A stretch of 64,000 bases of DNA from CANKHA01 sp035652315 (GCA_035652315.1 DASREA010000031.1:1-64000), one strand, 5' to 3'. Positions 22,120 through 30,943 are shown, counted from the first letter of the stretch. Notes: generated by a model from the letters alone, not told the origin. Numbers and translations: made by a program.

Positions 22120-22556
22120 GCCGCGGCGCCACGCACGCGCGCGCGAGTGCGCTCGGCGAAGGCTTGCGCCGCGGCGACGATGGCTTTGGTATCGGTGGCA
22201 ACGGCGGCGTCATGCGGCGGCAGCGCCGCCTGCCCGGCAGATACGATGCGCGCCAGCCTCTCCACCAATTGCTTGCTCGCGGCGACCTGGCGCTCCATTT
22301 CCGCATTCACGCGCTCGGCATCCCGGAGCCGCTGGCCGATGCCCTGCTCGCAATCGGAGACGGTGCTTTTCAATCCGCCGATCGCCCGTTCGGCGACGGC
22401 CGTCGCCGCGACCAATTCCGCCACCATCGCCTTCAGCGCCGCCTCGTCGGCTTTGAGGCTTTTAAGCTGCCGGTTCAGCGCCACGCAATAGAGGATCGTC
22501 AGCAGCAGCAGCAGCGCGACGAGGCTTTCGATCACCATTGCAAATGTATGGTTCAC
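22116..22556 (-). CDS. DUF6468 family single-span protein
   Basis: 146 residues: an N-terminal helix (SLVALLLLLTILYCVALN) then a long helical region with coiled-coil character (KADEAALKAMVAELVAATAV). Members of this family lie between fliM and the MotE-like gene in alphaproteobacteria. It overlaps fliM by 4 bases and the MotE-like gene by 4 bases, so all three are translationally coupled. The role is unknown but linked to the motor by context. Confidence 0.75.
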   Translation of the reverse strand: MNHTFAMVIESLVALLLLLTILYCVALNRQLKSLKADEAALKAMVAELVAATAVAERAIGGLKSTVSDCEQGIGQRLRDAERVNAEMERQVAASKQLVERLARIVSAGQAALPPHDAAVATDTKAIVAAAQAFAERTRARVRGAAA

Positions 22557-23758
22557 GGCGTCGTCTCCCTGCGGTTGGTGGTCTCATCCGCCTTTTCGAA
22601 CATGGCGAACGTCGTCTGCGGTTTGCGCAAGGGCTTGGTGACGCGCACCGCAACGCGATCGCCGACGCGGCCCATGCGTCCCTCGGTGAGCGTGACGTTG
22701 CCGCAGCGCACGGTGACCGGCGCATCCGGCTTCAACTCCAGCGTCAGCGTGTCGCCGACCTTGAGCCTCATCATCTGCTGCAACGGCAGGCGCGCCTCAT
22801 AGAGCACGGCGTCGACGCCGATTTCCGCCTGTCCGATCTCGGTCGCGAGATGACCTTCCCAGATGGGGTCGCGGCCGAATTTTTCGCCCATGAACATCTG
22901 CAGCAGCACCGCGCGTATCGGCTCGATGGTCGCATATGGCAGCAGAAGCTCGATGTTGCCGCCGCGGTCCTCCATGTCGATGCGCAGGCGCACCAGGATC
23001 GCGGCGTTCGCCGGCCGGGAGATGGCGGCGAAGCGCGGATTGGTTTCCAGGCGGTCGATGTTGAACTTCACCGGCGACAGCGGCTTGAAGGCCAGTTCGG
23101 CGTCGGCCAGCACCACCTCGATCATGCGCTTGACCAGATTCGACTCGATCGTGGTGTAGGGCCGGCCTTCGATGCGAATGGTGCTTTGGCCGCGGCGGCC
23201 GCCGAGCAGCACGTCGATGATGGAATAGATCAGGCTGGAATTGACGGTGAACAGGCCGAAATTGTCCCATTCCTCGGCCTTGAACACGGCAAGGATGGCC
23301 GGCAGCGGAATCGAATTGAGATAATCGCCGAAACGCACCGAGGTGATGCGGTCGAGCGAGACTTCGACGTTGTCGGAGGTGAAATTGCGCAGGCTTGTCG
23401 TCATCAACCGCACCAGGCGGTCGAAGACGATTTCCAGCATCGGCAGGCGCTCGTAGGAGACCATCGCCGAATCGATGATCGCCCGGATACCGGAATTGTC
23501 GCTGAGCGAGAGATCGGTCAGGCTGAAGCCCAGCAGGCTGTCGATTTCGTCCTGATTGAGGATGCGCTCAGCGCCGCCCTTGGCAGCCTGGATGAATTGA
23601 CCGCCATCGTCGACCAGCGCCTGCCACTGCGCGGCGCTGACTTCCCCGCTCGGGGGCGCGCCTTCGGCGCCGCCCGCCGGCGCGGCTTGCTCGGCGTCGA
23701 GCGCCAAGCCCCATTCCGCCGCCAGCGCGTCCTGATCTATCTGGTCTTTTTGCGCCAT
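22553..23758 (-). CDS. fliM: Flagellar motor switch protein FliM
   Basis: 401 residues. C-ring switch protein. It has the LNQDEIDSLLGF motif (about 67-78), a CheC-like middle domain (GIRAIIDSAMVSYERLPMLEIVFDRLVRL) and a C-terminal SpoA domain (LQQMMRLKVGDTLTLELKPD). The usual extreme N-terminal CheY-binding EIDALL peptide is displaced inward by about 60 residues of linker. It lies 10 bases after fliL. Confidence 0.96.
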   Translation of the reverse strand: MAQKDQIDQDALAAEWGLALDAEQAAPAGGAEGAPPSGEVSAAQWQALVDDGGQFIQAAKGGAERILNQDEIDSLLGFSLTDLSLSDNSGIRAIIDSAMVSYERLPMLEIVFDRLVRLMTTSLRNFTSDNVEVSLDRITSVRFGDYLNSIPLPAILAVFKAEEWDNFGLFTVNSSLIYSIIDVLLGGRRGQSTIRIEGRPYTTIESNLVKRMIEVVLADAELAFKPLSPVKFNIDRLETNPRFAAISRPANAAILVRLRIDMEDRGGNIELLLPYATIEPIRAVLLQMFMGEKFGRDPIWEGHLATEIGQAEIGVDAVLYEARLPLQQMMRLKVGDTLTLELKPDAPVTVRCGNVTLTEGRMGRVGDRVAVRVTKPLRKPQTTFAMFEKADETTNRRETTP

Positions 23759-23768
23759 GTTTCAACCG

Positions 23769-24308
23769 TCACTGGACGACGATTTCCTTGAACAAGACGG
23801 CATTGACGCGGCCCGGCGCGATGGCGGCATTGACGCGGCGGGTCAGTTCCTCCTTCAGCCGATAAAGGCCGGCAGAGCCGTCGAGATCGATCGGCCGCAG
23901 TTCGCGCAGATAGGTTTGAAATGCGTCGACCACCCGCGGCATCAGCGGCTGGATCTTCTGCGCCAGCGCCTGGTCCGGCACTTCCAGCGTGGCCTTGACC
24001 TTCAGATATTGCGGATGATCGCCACCGGAATTGGCGAGATTGACCAGCACGTCGGGAAGATCGACGAAGATCGCCGGTTTCACCTCGGGAGCTGCGGCAT
24101 GCTTGGTCTCGCCCTTATGCGGCGCGAGAAAAAGATAGGCCCCTGCCCCGCCGCCGCCGGCCACCAGCAGACCGGCGCCGGCGATGATCATGATCTTCAT
24201 CGGCGGCAGCTTGAATTTGCGCTTGGACGCTTGCGCGCCCTCGGCCTCGGCGGCTTCGTCGCCACCGCTGTCGGCTTCGATTTCGGCTTCTTTCGGCTTT
24301 GCGGCCAT
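23769..24308 (-). CDS. fliL: Flagellar basal body-associated protein FliL
   Basis: 179 residues. A cytoplasmic Lys-rich N-terminus is followed by one membrane helix (MIIAGAGLLVAGGGGAGAYLFL, about 44-65, Gly-rich) and the periplasmic FliL domain (ILVNLANSGGDHPQYLKVKATLEV). FliL surrounds the stator and supports torque. First gene of the fliL-fliM-DUF6468-MotE-like operon. Confidence 0.93.
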   Translation of the reverse strand: MAAKPKEAEIEADSGGDEAAEAEGAQASKRKFKLPPMKIMIIAGAGLLVAGGGGAGAYLFLAPHKGETKHAAAPEVKPAIFVDLPDVLVNLANSGGDHPQYLKVKATLEVPDQALAQKIQPLMPRVVDAFQTYLRELRPIDLDGSAGLYRLKEELTRRVNAAIAPGRVNAVLFKEIVVQ

Positions 24309-24649
24309 GAGCTTGTCCTGTCGCGTGAAGCGCGGAGCCGGCAGGCGGCAAACTCGGCACAGGCCGCGGGCGCGACCCCCTTGGCGCCCATAGGCACGCT
24401 AGCGAGCGAATGGTTAACAGAAGCTTTCGGCGGTGCCGGGTTCCGGCATTTTTTGCCGACCGGACGCCGGTCGCGGGCCGCTTTTTGCCGAGCATCAATG
24501 CCCCATCGAACATATAACCACTTCATATTATTAGCGTTTTTGCCTTGGCACGGCGGCTGCAAGAAAGCTGGCACCGGCGGGCTTGGGAGAGCCCGCGGCC
24601 GACCGCCGAGCCTGGGAGGGCGCCACGGTCGCACTGGGGAGCACGGCCG
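24309..24649. other. Divergent intergenic region fliL/flgF
   Basis: 341 bases without a supported gene. It holds a CtrA half-type site (GAAA-N7-TTAACC on the minus strand, 24414-24428) on the fliL side and a sigma-54 type promoter (24546-24561) on the flgF side. Confidence 0.6.
24546..24561 (+). promoter_or_regulatory. Sigma-54 type promoter upstream of flgF
   Basis: TGGCACGGCGGCTGCA: GG and GC are ten bases apart and 15 of 16 positions suit TGGCAC-N5-TTGCA. It lies about 90 bases before the flgF ATG. Confidence 0.8.
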
Positions 24650-25414
24650 ATGGACAATACGGCTCTTGTCGGACTTTCGCGCCAAGTCGCGCTCGCGCGG
24701 CAGCTCGATGTCCTCGCCAACAACATGGCGAACATCAACACCACCGGGTTCAAGGCGGATGGATCGCTGTTCGCCCAATATCTGATGCCGGATGCGCGCG
24801 ACGGCAATTTCAGCGGCACGGACGGGCGGCTCAATTTCGTGCAAGACCGCGCCTCCTGGCTCGACCTTAGCCAAGGCGTGATTCAGCAGACCGGCAATCC
24901 GCTCGACGTGGCGCTCGACGGCAAAGGCTATCTCATCGTGCAGACGCCGAAAGGGCAGCGCTATACCCGCAACGGCGCGCTGCAGGTGAATGCCGCCGGC
25001 CAATTGGTCACGAGCCAGGGCTATCAGGTGCTCGGAGACTCCGGCCCGATCGTGATCCAGCCGACCGATCGCGACATCGTCATCAACCAGGACGGCTCGA
25101 TCCGGGTGCGCGAGGGCGCCGCCACGGACGACTCCTCGCGCGGCCGTCTGCGCGTCGTCGAATTCGCCAATCCGCTGCTGCTGCAAAAGGATGGCGCCAG
25201 CACATTCACTGCCGGCGAAGCCGTGCAGCCGCAAACCGCGAAGGACACGCGCGTCGTGCAAGGCGCGCTGGAGAAATCCAACGTGCAAGGCATCCTGGAA
25301 ATGACACGGCTCATCGAAGTGACTCGCAGCTACGGCGAAGTCGCCGCGATGCTGCAGCAGGAAAGTGAGCTGAGCACCAACGCCATCGACAAGCTGGCCG
25401 AAGTTCCGGCCTAG
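24650..25414 (+). CDS. flgF: Flagellar proximal rod protein FlgF
   Basis: 254 residues starting MDNTALVGLSRQVALARQLD, with LANNMANINTTGFKADG and a C-terminal VLEMTRLIEVTRSY-type helix (here ILEMTRLIEVTRSYGEVAAML). The ATG at 24650 has a GGGGAG site; a longer upstream frame crosses the sigma-54 promoter and is rejected. First gene of flgF-flgG-flgA-flgH. Confidence 0.95.
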   Translation: MDNTALVGLSRQVALARQLDVLANNMANINTTGFKADGSLFAQYLMPDARDGNFSGTDGRLNFVQDRASWLDLSQGVIQQTGNPLDVALDGKGYLIVQTPKGQRYTRNGALQVNAAGQLVTSQGYQVLGDSGPIVIQPTDRDIVINQDGSIRVREGAATDDSSRGRLRVVEFANPLLLQKDGASTFTAGEAVQPQTAKDTRVVQGALEKSNVQGILEMTRLIEVTRSYGEVAAMLQQESELSTNAIDKLAEVPA

Positions 25415-25437
25415 CCCGAAGGATCAGGAGAAACGCC

Positions 25438-26226
25438 ATGCGCGCCCTGCAAACCGCCGCCACCGGCATGATGGCCCAGGAACTCAATATCCAGGTCATC
25501 TCCAACAACCTCGCCAACATGCGCACCACCGCCTACAAGCGGCAGCGCGCCGAATTTCAGGATCTGCTCTACGAGCATGTCCGCCGCGTCGGCAGCCAGA
25601 CCTCCGACCAGGGCAACATTCTGCCCGCCGGCATCGAGCTCGGCAGCGGCGTCAAGGCGGTCGGCACGCCGCGCTTGATGACGCAAGGTACCCTGTCGCA
25701 GACCGGCAAGGATTTCGACGTCGCCATCCGCGGCGAAGGATTCTTCAAGATCGTCCTGCCCGACGGGCGCACCGCCTATACGCGCGACGGCTCTTTCGAG
25801 CTCGACGCAACCGGCCGCATCGTCACCGCGCAGGGCAATGTGCTCGATCCGGCGATCACCGTGCCCGCAAATGCCAGCGGACTGACGATCAACGCTCAAG
25901 GCCAGGTTTCGGTGACATTGCCGGGCAGCACGACCTCGACGCTGATCGGTCAGTTCGGCCTGACGAATTTCATCAACAAGTCCGGCTTGCAGGCGATCGG
26001 CGACAATCTCTTCCTGGAGACGCCCGCCTCCGGCGCGCCGCAGGACGGCACACCCGGCGTGGAGGGTTTTGGCGATCTGCAGCAAGGCATGCTCGAGCAG
26101 GCCAATGTCGAAGCGGTCAGCGAGATCACCGACCTGATCGCCGCGCAGCGCGCCTATGAGATGAATTCGAAAGTCATTACCGCCACCGACGAAATGCTGC
26201 AGACCACCGCCAATCTGATGCGCTGA
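25438..26226 (+). CDS. flgG: Flagellar distal rod protein FlgG
   Basis: 262 residues, the normal length. Starts MRALQTAATGMMAQELNIQV, has SNNLANMRTTAYKRQRAEFQDLLY, and ends AYEMNSKVITATDEMLQTTANLM. An AGGAGA site precedes the ATG. It forms the distal rod of the basal body, following flgF by 23 bases. Confidence 0.97.
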   Translation: MRALQTAATGMMAQELNIQVISNNLANMRTTAYKRQRAEFQDLLYEHVRRVGSQTSDQGNILPAGIELGSGVKAVGTPRLMTQGTLSQTGKDFDVAIRGEGFFKIVLPDGRTAYTRDGSFELDATGRIVTAQGNVLDPAITVPANASGLTINAQGQVSVTLPGSTTSTLIGQFGLTNFINKSGLQAIGDNLFLETPASGAPQDGTPGVEGFGDLQQGMLEQANVEAVSEITDLIAAQRAYEMNSKVITATDEMLQTTANLMR

Positions 26227-26238
26227 GGAGCGATAGCC

Positions 26239-27267
26239 ATGCGCCGCATCCTGCTAACCCTTCTACTGTCGTTCGCCAGCCCGGCGCTGGCGCAGACGAC
26301 GGGTTCGCTCGGACCCTCCTCCCCCGTGCTCAAGAGCAGCATCACGGTCGCAAGCGACATCGTGCGCATTGGCGACTTCATCGACAACGCCGGCGCCGCG
26401 GCCGCCATCCCGATCTTTCGGGCGCCCGATCTGGGGGCCACCGGCGCGGTGCCCGCCGCGCGGGTGCTCGAGGCCGCCCGCGCCCACGGCTTGCTCGGAG
26501 TCGAGACCGCCGGCATTTCCGAGGTGCGGGTCACCCGCGCAAGCCGCGCCGTCACCGCAAGGGAGATCGAGGCACAGATTGCGCAAGCCGTCGCCGAACA
26601 ACGCGGCATCGGCGACGCCGGGCAGATTGCGGTGAAACTCGACCGCCCGGCTCATACCGTGCAGGTGGAGCCCGCCGTGACCGCCCCTTTGCGCGTGTTG
26701 CGGCTTTCCGACGATGCGCGATCCGGCAATTTCGATATCGTTCTCGACCTGCCCGGCAACGAAACCGCGCGCGGCTGGCCGCTGCATTTCACCGGCTCCG
26801 CGGTGGAGATGGTGCCGACGGCGCTGCTGACCCGCCCGGTGTCGCGCGGCGAGGTTTTGCATTCCACCGACATCGTGCTGGCACAGCGCCCCAAGGGGGA
26901 GGCCGGCACGGATTTCATCGACAAAGCCGAAATTGCCGTCGGTCTCGCCGTGCGACGCGGGCTCGGGGCCGGTCAGGTTTTGCGGCGCGGCGATCTGATG
27001 AAACCCGATCTCATCGCCCGGAATGATATCGTCACGCTCGTCTTCCAAATGCCCGGGATCGTTCTGACCAGCCGCGGCAAGGCTTTGGACTCCGGCGCCC
27101 AAGGCGACACCGTCGCCGTGATCAACACCCAATCCAACCGCCGCGTGCAGGGAACGGTAACCGCAGCCGGCACGGTCCTGGTCGCGGCGATGACGCCGCA
27201 ATTCGCAAACGCCTTCTCGCCGCCGGCTGCGGATCGGCTGGCCGCCCTGCAGCCCCGCAACGAGTAA
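26239..27267 (+). CDS. flgA: Flagellar P-ring assembly chaperone FlgA
   Basis: 342 residues with a signal peptide (MRRILLTLLLSFASPALAQ). The C-terminal SAF-type domain is recognisable (LLTRPVSRGEVLHSTDIVL, GLAVRRGLGAGQVLRRGDLM, and a final VAVINTQSNRRVQGTV). It is longer than enteric FlgA because of an extended N-terminal domain, as in other alphaproteobacteria. It assists FlgI ring assembly in the periplasm. Confidence 0.93.
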   Translation: MRRILLTLLLSFASPALAQTTGSLGPSSPVLKSSITVASDIVRIGDFIDNAGAAAAIPIFRAPDLGATGAVPAARVLEAARAHGLLGVETAGISEVRVTRASRAVTAREIEAQIAQAVAEQRGIGDAGQIAVKLDRPAHTVQVEPAVTAPLRVLRLSDDARSGNFDIVLDLPGNETARGWPLHFTGSAVEMVPTALLTRPVSRGEVLHSTDIVLAQRPKGEAGTDFIDKAEIAVGLAVRRGLGAGQVLRRGDLMKPDLIARNDIVTLVFQMPGIVLTSRGKALDSGAQGDTVAVINTQSNRRVQGTVTAAGTVLVAAMTPQFANAFSPPAADRLAALQPRNE

Positions 27268-27272
27268 AGCCG

Positions 27273-28025
27273 ATGCAAATCAAATGGAGTATGCTTTCGC
27301 GCCTGCTGTATCTCGGCCTTGCCACCTCGTCATTGGGCGCCTGCGCGGCCTTCGACCGGCTGCGCTACGTCGGCGAGCAGCCGCCGTTGTCGGCGATTGA
27401 AAATCCCACGGCCCAGCCTGGCTACAAGCCGGTGCAAATGCCGATGCCGGCGGCCCAGCCCGCCACCTACAGTCCCAATTCCTTGTGGCGCAACGGATCG
27501 CGCGCGTTCTTCAAGGATCAGCGCGCGCACCAGGTGGGCGACATCCTCACCGTGAAGGTCAAGATCACCGACCAGGCCAAGCTCGAGAACGGCACCTCGC
27601 GAACCCGGAAGAATTCCGAGGATTCCGGCGTCGATGACTTCTTCGGCAACAAGCAATTGCCGGTCGTCTCCTCGGTCAAGGTGCCGGGGCGCATCTTCAC
27701 CGCGGATTCGACGGCGAGCAGCGAAGGCAAAGGCAGTATCGACCGCAAAGAAGAACTCACCACCAATATCGCCGGCGTCGTCACCCAGGTTTTGCCGAAC
27801 GGCAACCTGGTGATCGAGGGCCGTCAGGAGATCCGTGTCAATTTCGAGGTGCGTGAACTGATCGTCGGCGGCATCGTGCGGCCGGAAGACATCGAAAGCG
27901 ACAATACCATCGATTCCAGCAAGATCGCGCAGGCGCGCATCGCCTATGGCGGGCGCGGCCAGATTACCGACGTGCAGCAGCCACGTTACGGCCAGCAGGT
28001 GCTCGACGTGTTGCTGCCGTTCTGA
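27273..28025 (+). CDS. flgH: Flagellar L-ring lipoprotein FlgH
   Basis: 250 residues. The lipobox LGAC (Cys at about residue 24) marks an outer-membrane lipoprotein. Family motifs are SLWRNGSRAFFKDQRAHQVGDILTV and the C-terminal GGRGQITDVQQPRYGQQVLDVLLPF. Two possible ATGs (27273, 27291) exist and neither has a good ribosome-binding site at ideal distance. Last gene of the flgF operon; a strong terminator hairpin follows. Confidence 0.95.
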   Translation: MQIKWSMLSRLLYLGLATSSLGACAAFDRLRYVGEQPPLSAIENPTAQPGYKPVQMPMPAAQPATYSPNSLWRNGSRAFFKDQRAHQVGDILTVKVKITDQAKLENGTSRTRKNSEDSGVDDFFGNKQLPVVSSVKVPGRIFTADSTASSEGKGSIDRKEELTTNIAGVVTQVLPNGNLVIEGRQEIRVNFEVRELIVGGIVRPEDIESDNTIDSSKIAQARIAYGGRGQITDVQQPRYGQQVLDVLLPF

Positions 28026-28030
28026 CAGGT

Positions 28031-28105
28031 GACAGTAATCGGTGGTCAGTAACCAGAATCGCGCGGCGCCTTTCTGATTACTGATTACTAACCGCTGATA
28101 CTGAC
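28031..28105. repeat. Imperfect inverted repeat downstream of flgH
   Basis: Two arms (28031-28058 and 28072-28105) made of variants of CAGTAATC pair imperfectly around a GC-rich centre. The arms look like degenerate short tandem repeats. A role is not clear. Confidence 0.5.
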
Positions 28106-28144
28106 TCCCCGCCGTGCTCGTCCCGGGACGGGCATGGCGTTATC

Positions 28145-28183
28145 GCGGCCTCCGGCAACTCCCCGCCGGAGGCCGCTTCCTTT
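28145..28183 (+). terminator. Terminator after flgFGAH
   Basis: A perfect 12-bp stem (GCGGCCTCCGGC and GCCGGAGGCCGC) with an 8-base loop, followed by TTCCTTT on the plus strand. It lies between the convergent flgH and dksA genes. Confidence 0.75.
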
Positions 28184-28194
28184 CGGAAGCGACA

Positions 28195-28614
28195 TCACTC
28201 GTCGCGGTAGACGCGCTCGCGGCGCTCGTGGCGCTCCTGCGCCTCGATCGACAAGGTAGCGATCGGACGCGCCTCGAGCCGCTTCAGTGAGATCGGCTCA
28301 CCGGTCTCTTCGCAGTAGCCATAGGTGCCGTCTTCGATGCGCTGCAACGCCGAATCGATCTTGGCGATCAATTTGCGCTGGCGATCGCGCGCGCGCAGTT
28401 CGATGGCGCGATCGGTTTCCGACGACGCCCGGTCCGCGAGGTCCGGGTGGTTCTGATTCTCAGCCTGAAGGTGCTGTAACGTCTCCCGGGCCTCCTTCAG
28501 TATTTCCTCCTTCCAGGCGAGCAGTTTTTTGCGGAAGTGCTCCCGCTGGCGCTCGTTCATGAAGGGTTCTTTTTCAGTCGGCCGGTAATTGTTGTTCTTC
28601 TCCGCTGCTGGCAT
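28195..28614 (-). CDS. dksA: DksA/TraR-family transcription factor DksA
   Basis: 139 residues. DksA binds RNA polymerase in the secondary channel and acts with ppGpp. The long coiled coil and the DxxDxA tip (DLADRA) are present. The C-terminal zinc-finger region keeps one cysteine (YGYCEETGEP); the other three ligands are replaced by Thr/Ala-type residues, as seen in some alphaproteobacterial DksA proteins. The start is uncertain: ATG at 28614 is used; ATG at 28635 is also possible. Convergent with flgH. Confidence 0.9.
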   Translation of the reverse strand: MPAAEKNNNYRPTEKEPFMNERQREHFRKKLLAWKEEILKEARETLQHLQAENQNHPDLADRASSETDRAIELRARDRQRKLIAKIDSALQRIEDGTYGYCEETGEPISLKRLEARPIATLSIEAQERHERRERVYRDE

Positions 28615-28812
28615 CTGCACTCTGACTCCGTGCATTCGTTGTGGCGAAGCTTTCCCCCTAGTGCGCCGCCTTATATAGGGCCGATGACGGAGGGACAATA
28701 ACGGAATCGTGACATTTGCGGCAGACCTTGCCGCAGCCTAAGCCTATGTTTTTCCGCCGTTAATGGCGATGGGCGTCGGTCGGAAAACGCAGCCGAAGGC
28801 GCGAATTTTCGG

Positions 28813-29226
28813 CTACCGGATACCGGCCTTGGCCAGTTCGACCTCGACTCGCAGATCGATCTCGGCCAGCACGAGGTCGAGCCCGGCGTCACCCGACGAG
28901 ACCTTGAGTTCGGCCCCCGCGGAGCGCAGCCGCAGCAGCGTCGATTGATCGAACGCGCCGCCCAGAAGCCCGAGTTTGAGCTCGTCCAATACATCCAACG
29001 CTCGGCGACCGCCCTTGACCGAGCGCCGGCGCCGTTCGGCCGGATCTTCGTCAACGCCCTGAAGCGCCATCAGCGCATCGATGCCACCGACGGTGCGTAA
29101 ACTTCCGGCCCGCGCTTTGCTTGACGTCTCCTCCTTATCGGCGATTGAAAAATCTCCGGAAGCCGCGCGCCGCGCGCGCGGCGCGGCAGGTGCGAGCGCG
29201 GTGGCGTTCGATGCATAAATTCGCAT
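28813..29226 (-). CDS. fliX: Flagellar assembly regulator FliX
   Basis: 137 residues beginning MRIYASNATALA. FliX is an alphaproteobacterial regulator that in Caulobacter couples completion of the early basal body to the sigma-54 activator FlbD. The C-terminal half (ALDVLDELKLGLLGG, LDLVLAEIDLRVEVELAKAGI) matches the family. The ATG at 29226 is chosen over the longer frame because the family begins MRI. A one-mismatch CtrA-type box lies upstream and flgI is divergent. Confidence 0.9.
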   Translation of the reverse strand: MRIYASNATALAPAAPRARRAASGDFSIADKEETSSKARAGSLRTVGGIDALMALQGVDEDPAERRRRSVKGGRRALDVLDELKLGLLGGAFDQSTLLRLRSAGAELKVSSGDAGLDLVLAEIDLRVEVELAKAGIR

Positions 29227-29293
29227 ATGAGTATGCCTCCAACGGGATTCCCCGGTCCCGTGCCCCAATACCATCAACGTCGCCTCGTTATGG

Positions 29294-29308
29294 TTAATGG
29301 CCGGTAAA
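29294..29308 (-). promoter_or_regulatory. CtrA-type box upstream of fliX
   Basis: On the minus strand TTTA-N7-TTAAC, one mismatch from consensus, 68 bases before the fliX ATG. Confidence 0.5.
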
Positions 29309-29423
29309 CAGGGCGGCAGATTTTACCGCCCTCGGCAAGCGCTGCCTCGGCATCCCCGGCGACCGACAGCGCGGATCAGCGAAAACACCTTTCCATTCAA
29401 ATGCTTTGCCGTCGGCGACGATC

Positions 29424-29439
29424 TGGCACGGCTTTCGCT
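29424..29439 (+). promoter_or_regulatory. Sigma-54 type promoter upstream of flgI
   Basis: TGGCACGGCTTTCGCT: exact -24 TGGCAC and a -12 TTCGCT/TCGC with correct GG-GC spacing. It lies 36 bases before the flgI start. Confidence 0.8.
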
Positions 29440-29474
29440 TCCTTGGTTGCGTCCGCACTCATGGGGAGCTTGGA

Positions 29475-30587
29475 GTGACAAGGACCTTACGAGCCGCTTG
29501 CCTGGCAGCATTGGCGCTGATGGCCGCGTCCATGCCTGCCGCCGCCACCTCGCGCATCAAGGACCTCGTGAACATCGAGGGCGTGCGCGAGAACCAATTG
29601 ATCGGCTACGGCCTCGTCGTCGGCCTCAACGGCACCGGCGACACGCTCAACAATATCCCGTTCACCAAGCAATCGCTGCAGGCGATGCTGGAACGCCTCG
29701 GCGTGAATGTCCGCGGCACGCAGATCAGCACCGGCAACGTGGCCGCGGTCATGGTCACCGCCAACCTGCCTCCCTTCGGCACCCAGGGCGCGCGCATCGA
29801 CGTCACGGTCTCGGCGCTCGGCGACGCCAAGAGCCTGCAAGGCGGCACCTTGCTGGTGACGCCTCTGCTCGGCGCGGACGGCAATGTCTACGCAGTCGGC
29901 CAAGGCTCGGTCGCCATCGGCGGCTTCCAGGCGGAAGGCGACGCGGCCAAGGTGACGCGCGGCGTTCCCACTGTCGGCCGCATCGCCAACGGCGCCATTA
30001 TCGAGCGTGAAATTGAATTCGCCTTGAATCAGCTTGCGGAAGTCAGGCTCGCTCTGCGTAACGCCGATTTCACGACCGCCAAACGCATCGCCGCCGCGAT
30101 CAACGATTTCATCGGCGCGCCGACGGCGGAGCCGCTCGATTCCGCGACCGTGCAGCTCACCATGCCAAAGAAATACCACGGCAATGTGGTGTCGCTGCTG
30201 ACCGAGATCGAGCAGTTGCAGATCGAGCCCGATCTCCCGGCGAAGATTGTCATCGACGAGCGCTCCGGCATCATCGTCATGGGGCGCGACGTTCGCGTCG
30301 CGATGGTCGCGGTGGCGCAGGGCAATCTCACCGTCACGATTTCGGAGACGCCGCAAGTGAGCCAGCCCACGCCTTTCTCCAGCGGCGGCACGACCACGGT
30401 GGTTCCGCGCACCCGCATCGGAGTGCAGGAAGACGGCAAGAAGCTGGCGCTGGTCAGGGAAGGCGTCTCGCTGCAACAGCTCGTCGACGGGCTCAATGCG
30501 CTCGGTGTCGGCCCGCGCGACCTGATCGCCATCCTGCAGGCGATCAAGGCGGCTGGCGCGATCCAGGCCGAAATCGAGGTGATGTGA
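29475..30587 (+). CDS. flgI: Flagellar P-ring protein FlgI
   Basis: 370 residues with a signal peptide (RTLRAACLAALALMAASMPAAA cut before TSRIKDL). Family motifs: RIKDLVNIEGVRENQLIGYG, VVGLNGTGD, and the C-terminal LVDGLNALGVGPRDLIAILQ. I start at the GTG at 29475, which directly precedes the signal peptide and has a GGAG upstream. First gene of flgI-rod protein-FlgN-like; its stop overlaps the next start by one base. Confidence 0.95.
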   Translation: MTRTLRAACLAALALMAASMPAAATSRIKDLVNIEGVRENQLIGYGLVVGLNGTGDTLNNIPFTKQSLQAMLERLGVNVRGTQISTGNVAAVMVTANLPPFGTQGARIDVTVSALGDAKSLQGGTLLVTPLLGADGNVYAVGQGSVAIGGFQAEGDAAKVTRGVPTVGRIANGAIIEREIEFALNQLAEVRLALRNADFTTAKRIAAAINDFIGAPTAEPLDSATVQLTMPKKYHGNVVSLLTEIEQLQIEPDLPAKIVIDERSGIIVMGRDVRVAMVAVAQGNLTVTISETPQVSQPTPFSSGGTTTVVPRTRIGVQEDGKKLALVREGVSLQQLVDGLNALGVGPRDLIAILQAIKAAGAIQAEIEVM

Positions 30588-30940
30588 TGGCGTCGTCGGC
30601 GCATGCGATTCATCTAGCCGATGCTTCGCGCGCGCGCAGCGCAGCTTTTGCCGCTGCGGGCGCGCTCAAGACACCGCAAGCCGCCAAGGCGATGAACGCC
30701 GCGCAGGATTTCGAATCCGTTTTTCTGAATTCGATGTTCGGCCAAATGTTCACCAGCGTCGGCGGCGAAGGACCTTTCGGCGGCAAGGGCGCGACCGGAG
30801 TCTGGCGTTCCTTCCTCGCCGAGCAATTCGCCAGGAACTTCGCCGAGAACGGCGGCATCGGCATCGCGCGGCAGGTTTACGGAACGCTGCTGGCGCAGCA
30901 GGAATCCGCCGCGCACGCCGGCGCGCAGCACGCGAGATAG
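30587..30940 (+). CDS. flgJ: Rod-binding protein (FlgJ N-terminal domain type)
   Basis: 117 residues with only the rod-cap domain: AAQDFESVFLNSMFGQMFTSV and AEQFARNFAENGGIGIARQVYG. The muramidase half of enteric FlgJ is absent, as in the Caulobacter homologue (CheL). Periplasm-directed rod assembly factor. The ATG at 30587 overlaps the flgI stop (TGATG). Confidence 0.85.
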   Translation: MASSAHAIHLADASRARSAAFAAAGALKTPQAAKAMNAAQDFESVFLNSMFGQMFTSVGGEGPFGGKGATGVWRSFLAEQFARNFAENGGIGIARQVYGTLLAQQESAAHAGAQHAR

Positions 30941-30943
30941 CGC

